Assembly: GCA_031472005.1 (NCBI GenBank) | Contig: PZJY01000001.1 | Coordinates: 3,100,001 to 3,164,000, forward strand | Length of the DNA stretch: 64,000 bases | Origin: Tetracladium setigerum | Taxonomy: Eukaryota > Ascomycota > Leotiomycetes > Helotiales | Reading direction: 5' to 3' | Shown here: piece after piece, positions 63,793-64,000 of the stretch | Numbering within the stretch: position 1 is the first letter of the stretch | Layout of the letters: the number at the start of each line of letters is the position of its first letter | The notes under the pieces: generated by a model | The model's input: the letters and a program-made list of their open reading frames with translations, nothing else | Database searches by the model: none | Told to the model about the DNA's origin: nothing | Program-made: the position numbers and the translations under genes

Positions 63793-64000
63793 AGGTGATG
63801 AGAAGTCATGGGTGGTGCTGTCGGGAGTTGGATTTTAGGAGAGGTGCATTGCGAGGCGGCGTCCGGGTTCGCATTTTATGGGGGGAAATCTTTTTGCTTC
63901 TTAAATGGGGTGGGTGGATGACTTTTATGTTGATATGAATGAAAGTGAAAGATAGAATTTGAAAGGAAAGGTTGGATTTGATGCATTTTGAACACTCGAT
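63793..64000. other. 3' flank of ILM1
   Basis: About 200 bases to the window end; nothing beyond a presumed 3' untranslated region. Confidence 0.4.

Overview
This is nuclear DNA of a filamentous ascomycete (Pezizomycotina; the class cannot be fixed from sequence alone). The genes have short GT-AG introns, mostly 45-85 bases. They include typical filamentous-fungal families: a CFEM protein, a Zn2Cys6 regulator, CRZ1, ATG33, an ER GH47 mannosidase and a DUF3445 protein. I support 22 protein-coding genes and no RNA gene.

Layout. 1-6.4 kb: the 5' part of a branched-chain aminotransferase (-), an alcohol-acetyltransferase-like enzyme (+) and an amino-acid permease (-). 7-16 kb: ER alpha-1,2-mannosidase (-), ATG10 (+), U2 snRNP B'' (-), ARPC1 (+) and a flavin monooxygenase (+). 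16-22 kb: an unknown disordered protein (-), an MFS transporter (-) and a CFEM/GPI protein (+). 22-30.6 kb is nearly empty, holding one 58-residue cysteine-containing protein. 30.6-40.4 kb: ATG33 (-), a peroxisomal 2,4-dienoyl-CoA reductase ending in SKL (+), a Zn2Cys6 factor (-) and a membrane-anchored DUF3445 protein (-). 41.9-48.9 kb: one 2,197-residue repeat protein (-) built from about 23 Trp-Gly/poly-Lys modules. 49-55 kb is a long intergenic and leader region. 55-64 kb: CRZ1 (+), a HAD phosphatase (+), an M20 peptidase (-), CDC43 (-) and ILM1 (+).

Two things stand out. First, twelve of the 22 genes show a reading-frame break (15 breaks). Every one is resolved by one missing base, nearly always at a run of G or C. 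This points to systematic homopolymer under-calling in the assembly rather than gene decay. It means automatic annotation will split or truncate many of these genes, so coordinates below span the whole gene and state where the frame breaks. Second, the 41.9-48.9 kb gene encodes a giant low-complexity protein that I cannot assign to a family.

Most neighbours look functionally unrelated. Possible links are the permease/aminotransferase/acetyltransferase trio (amino-acid-derived ester formation) and the divergent ATG33/dienoyl-CoA reductase pair (organelle turnover and lipid oxidation).
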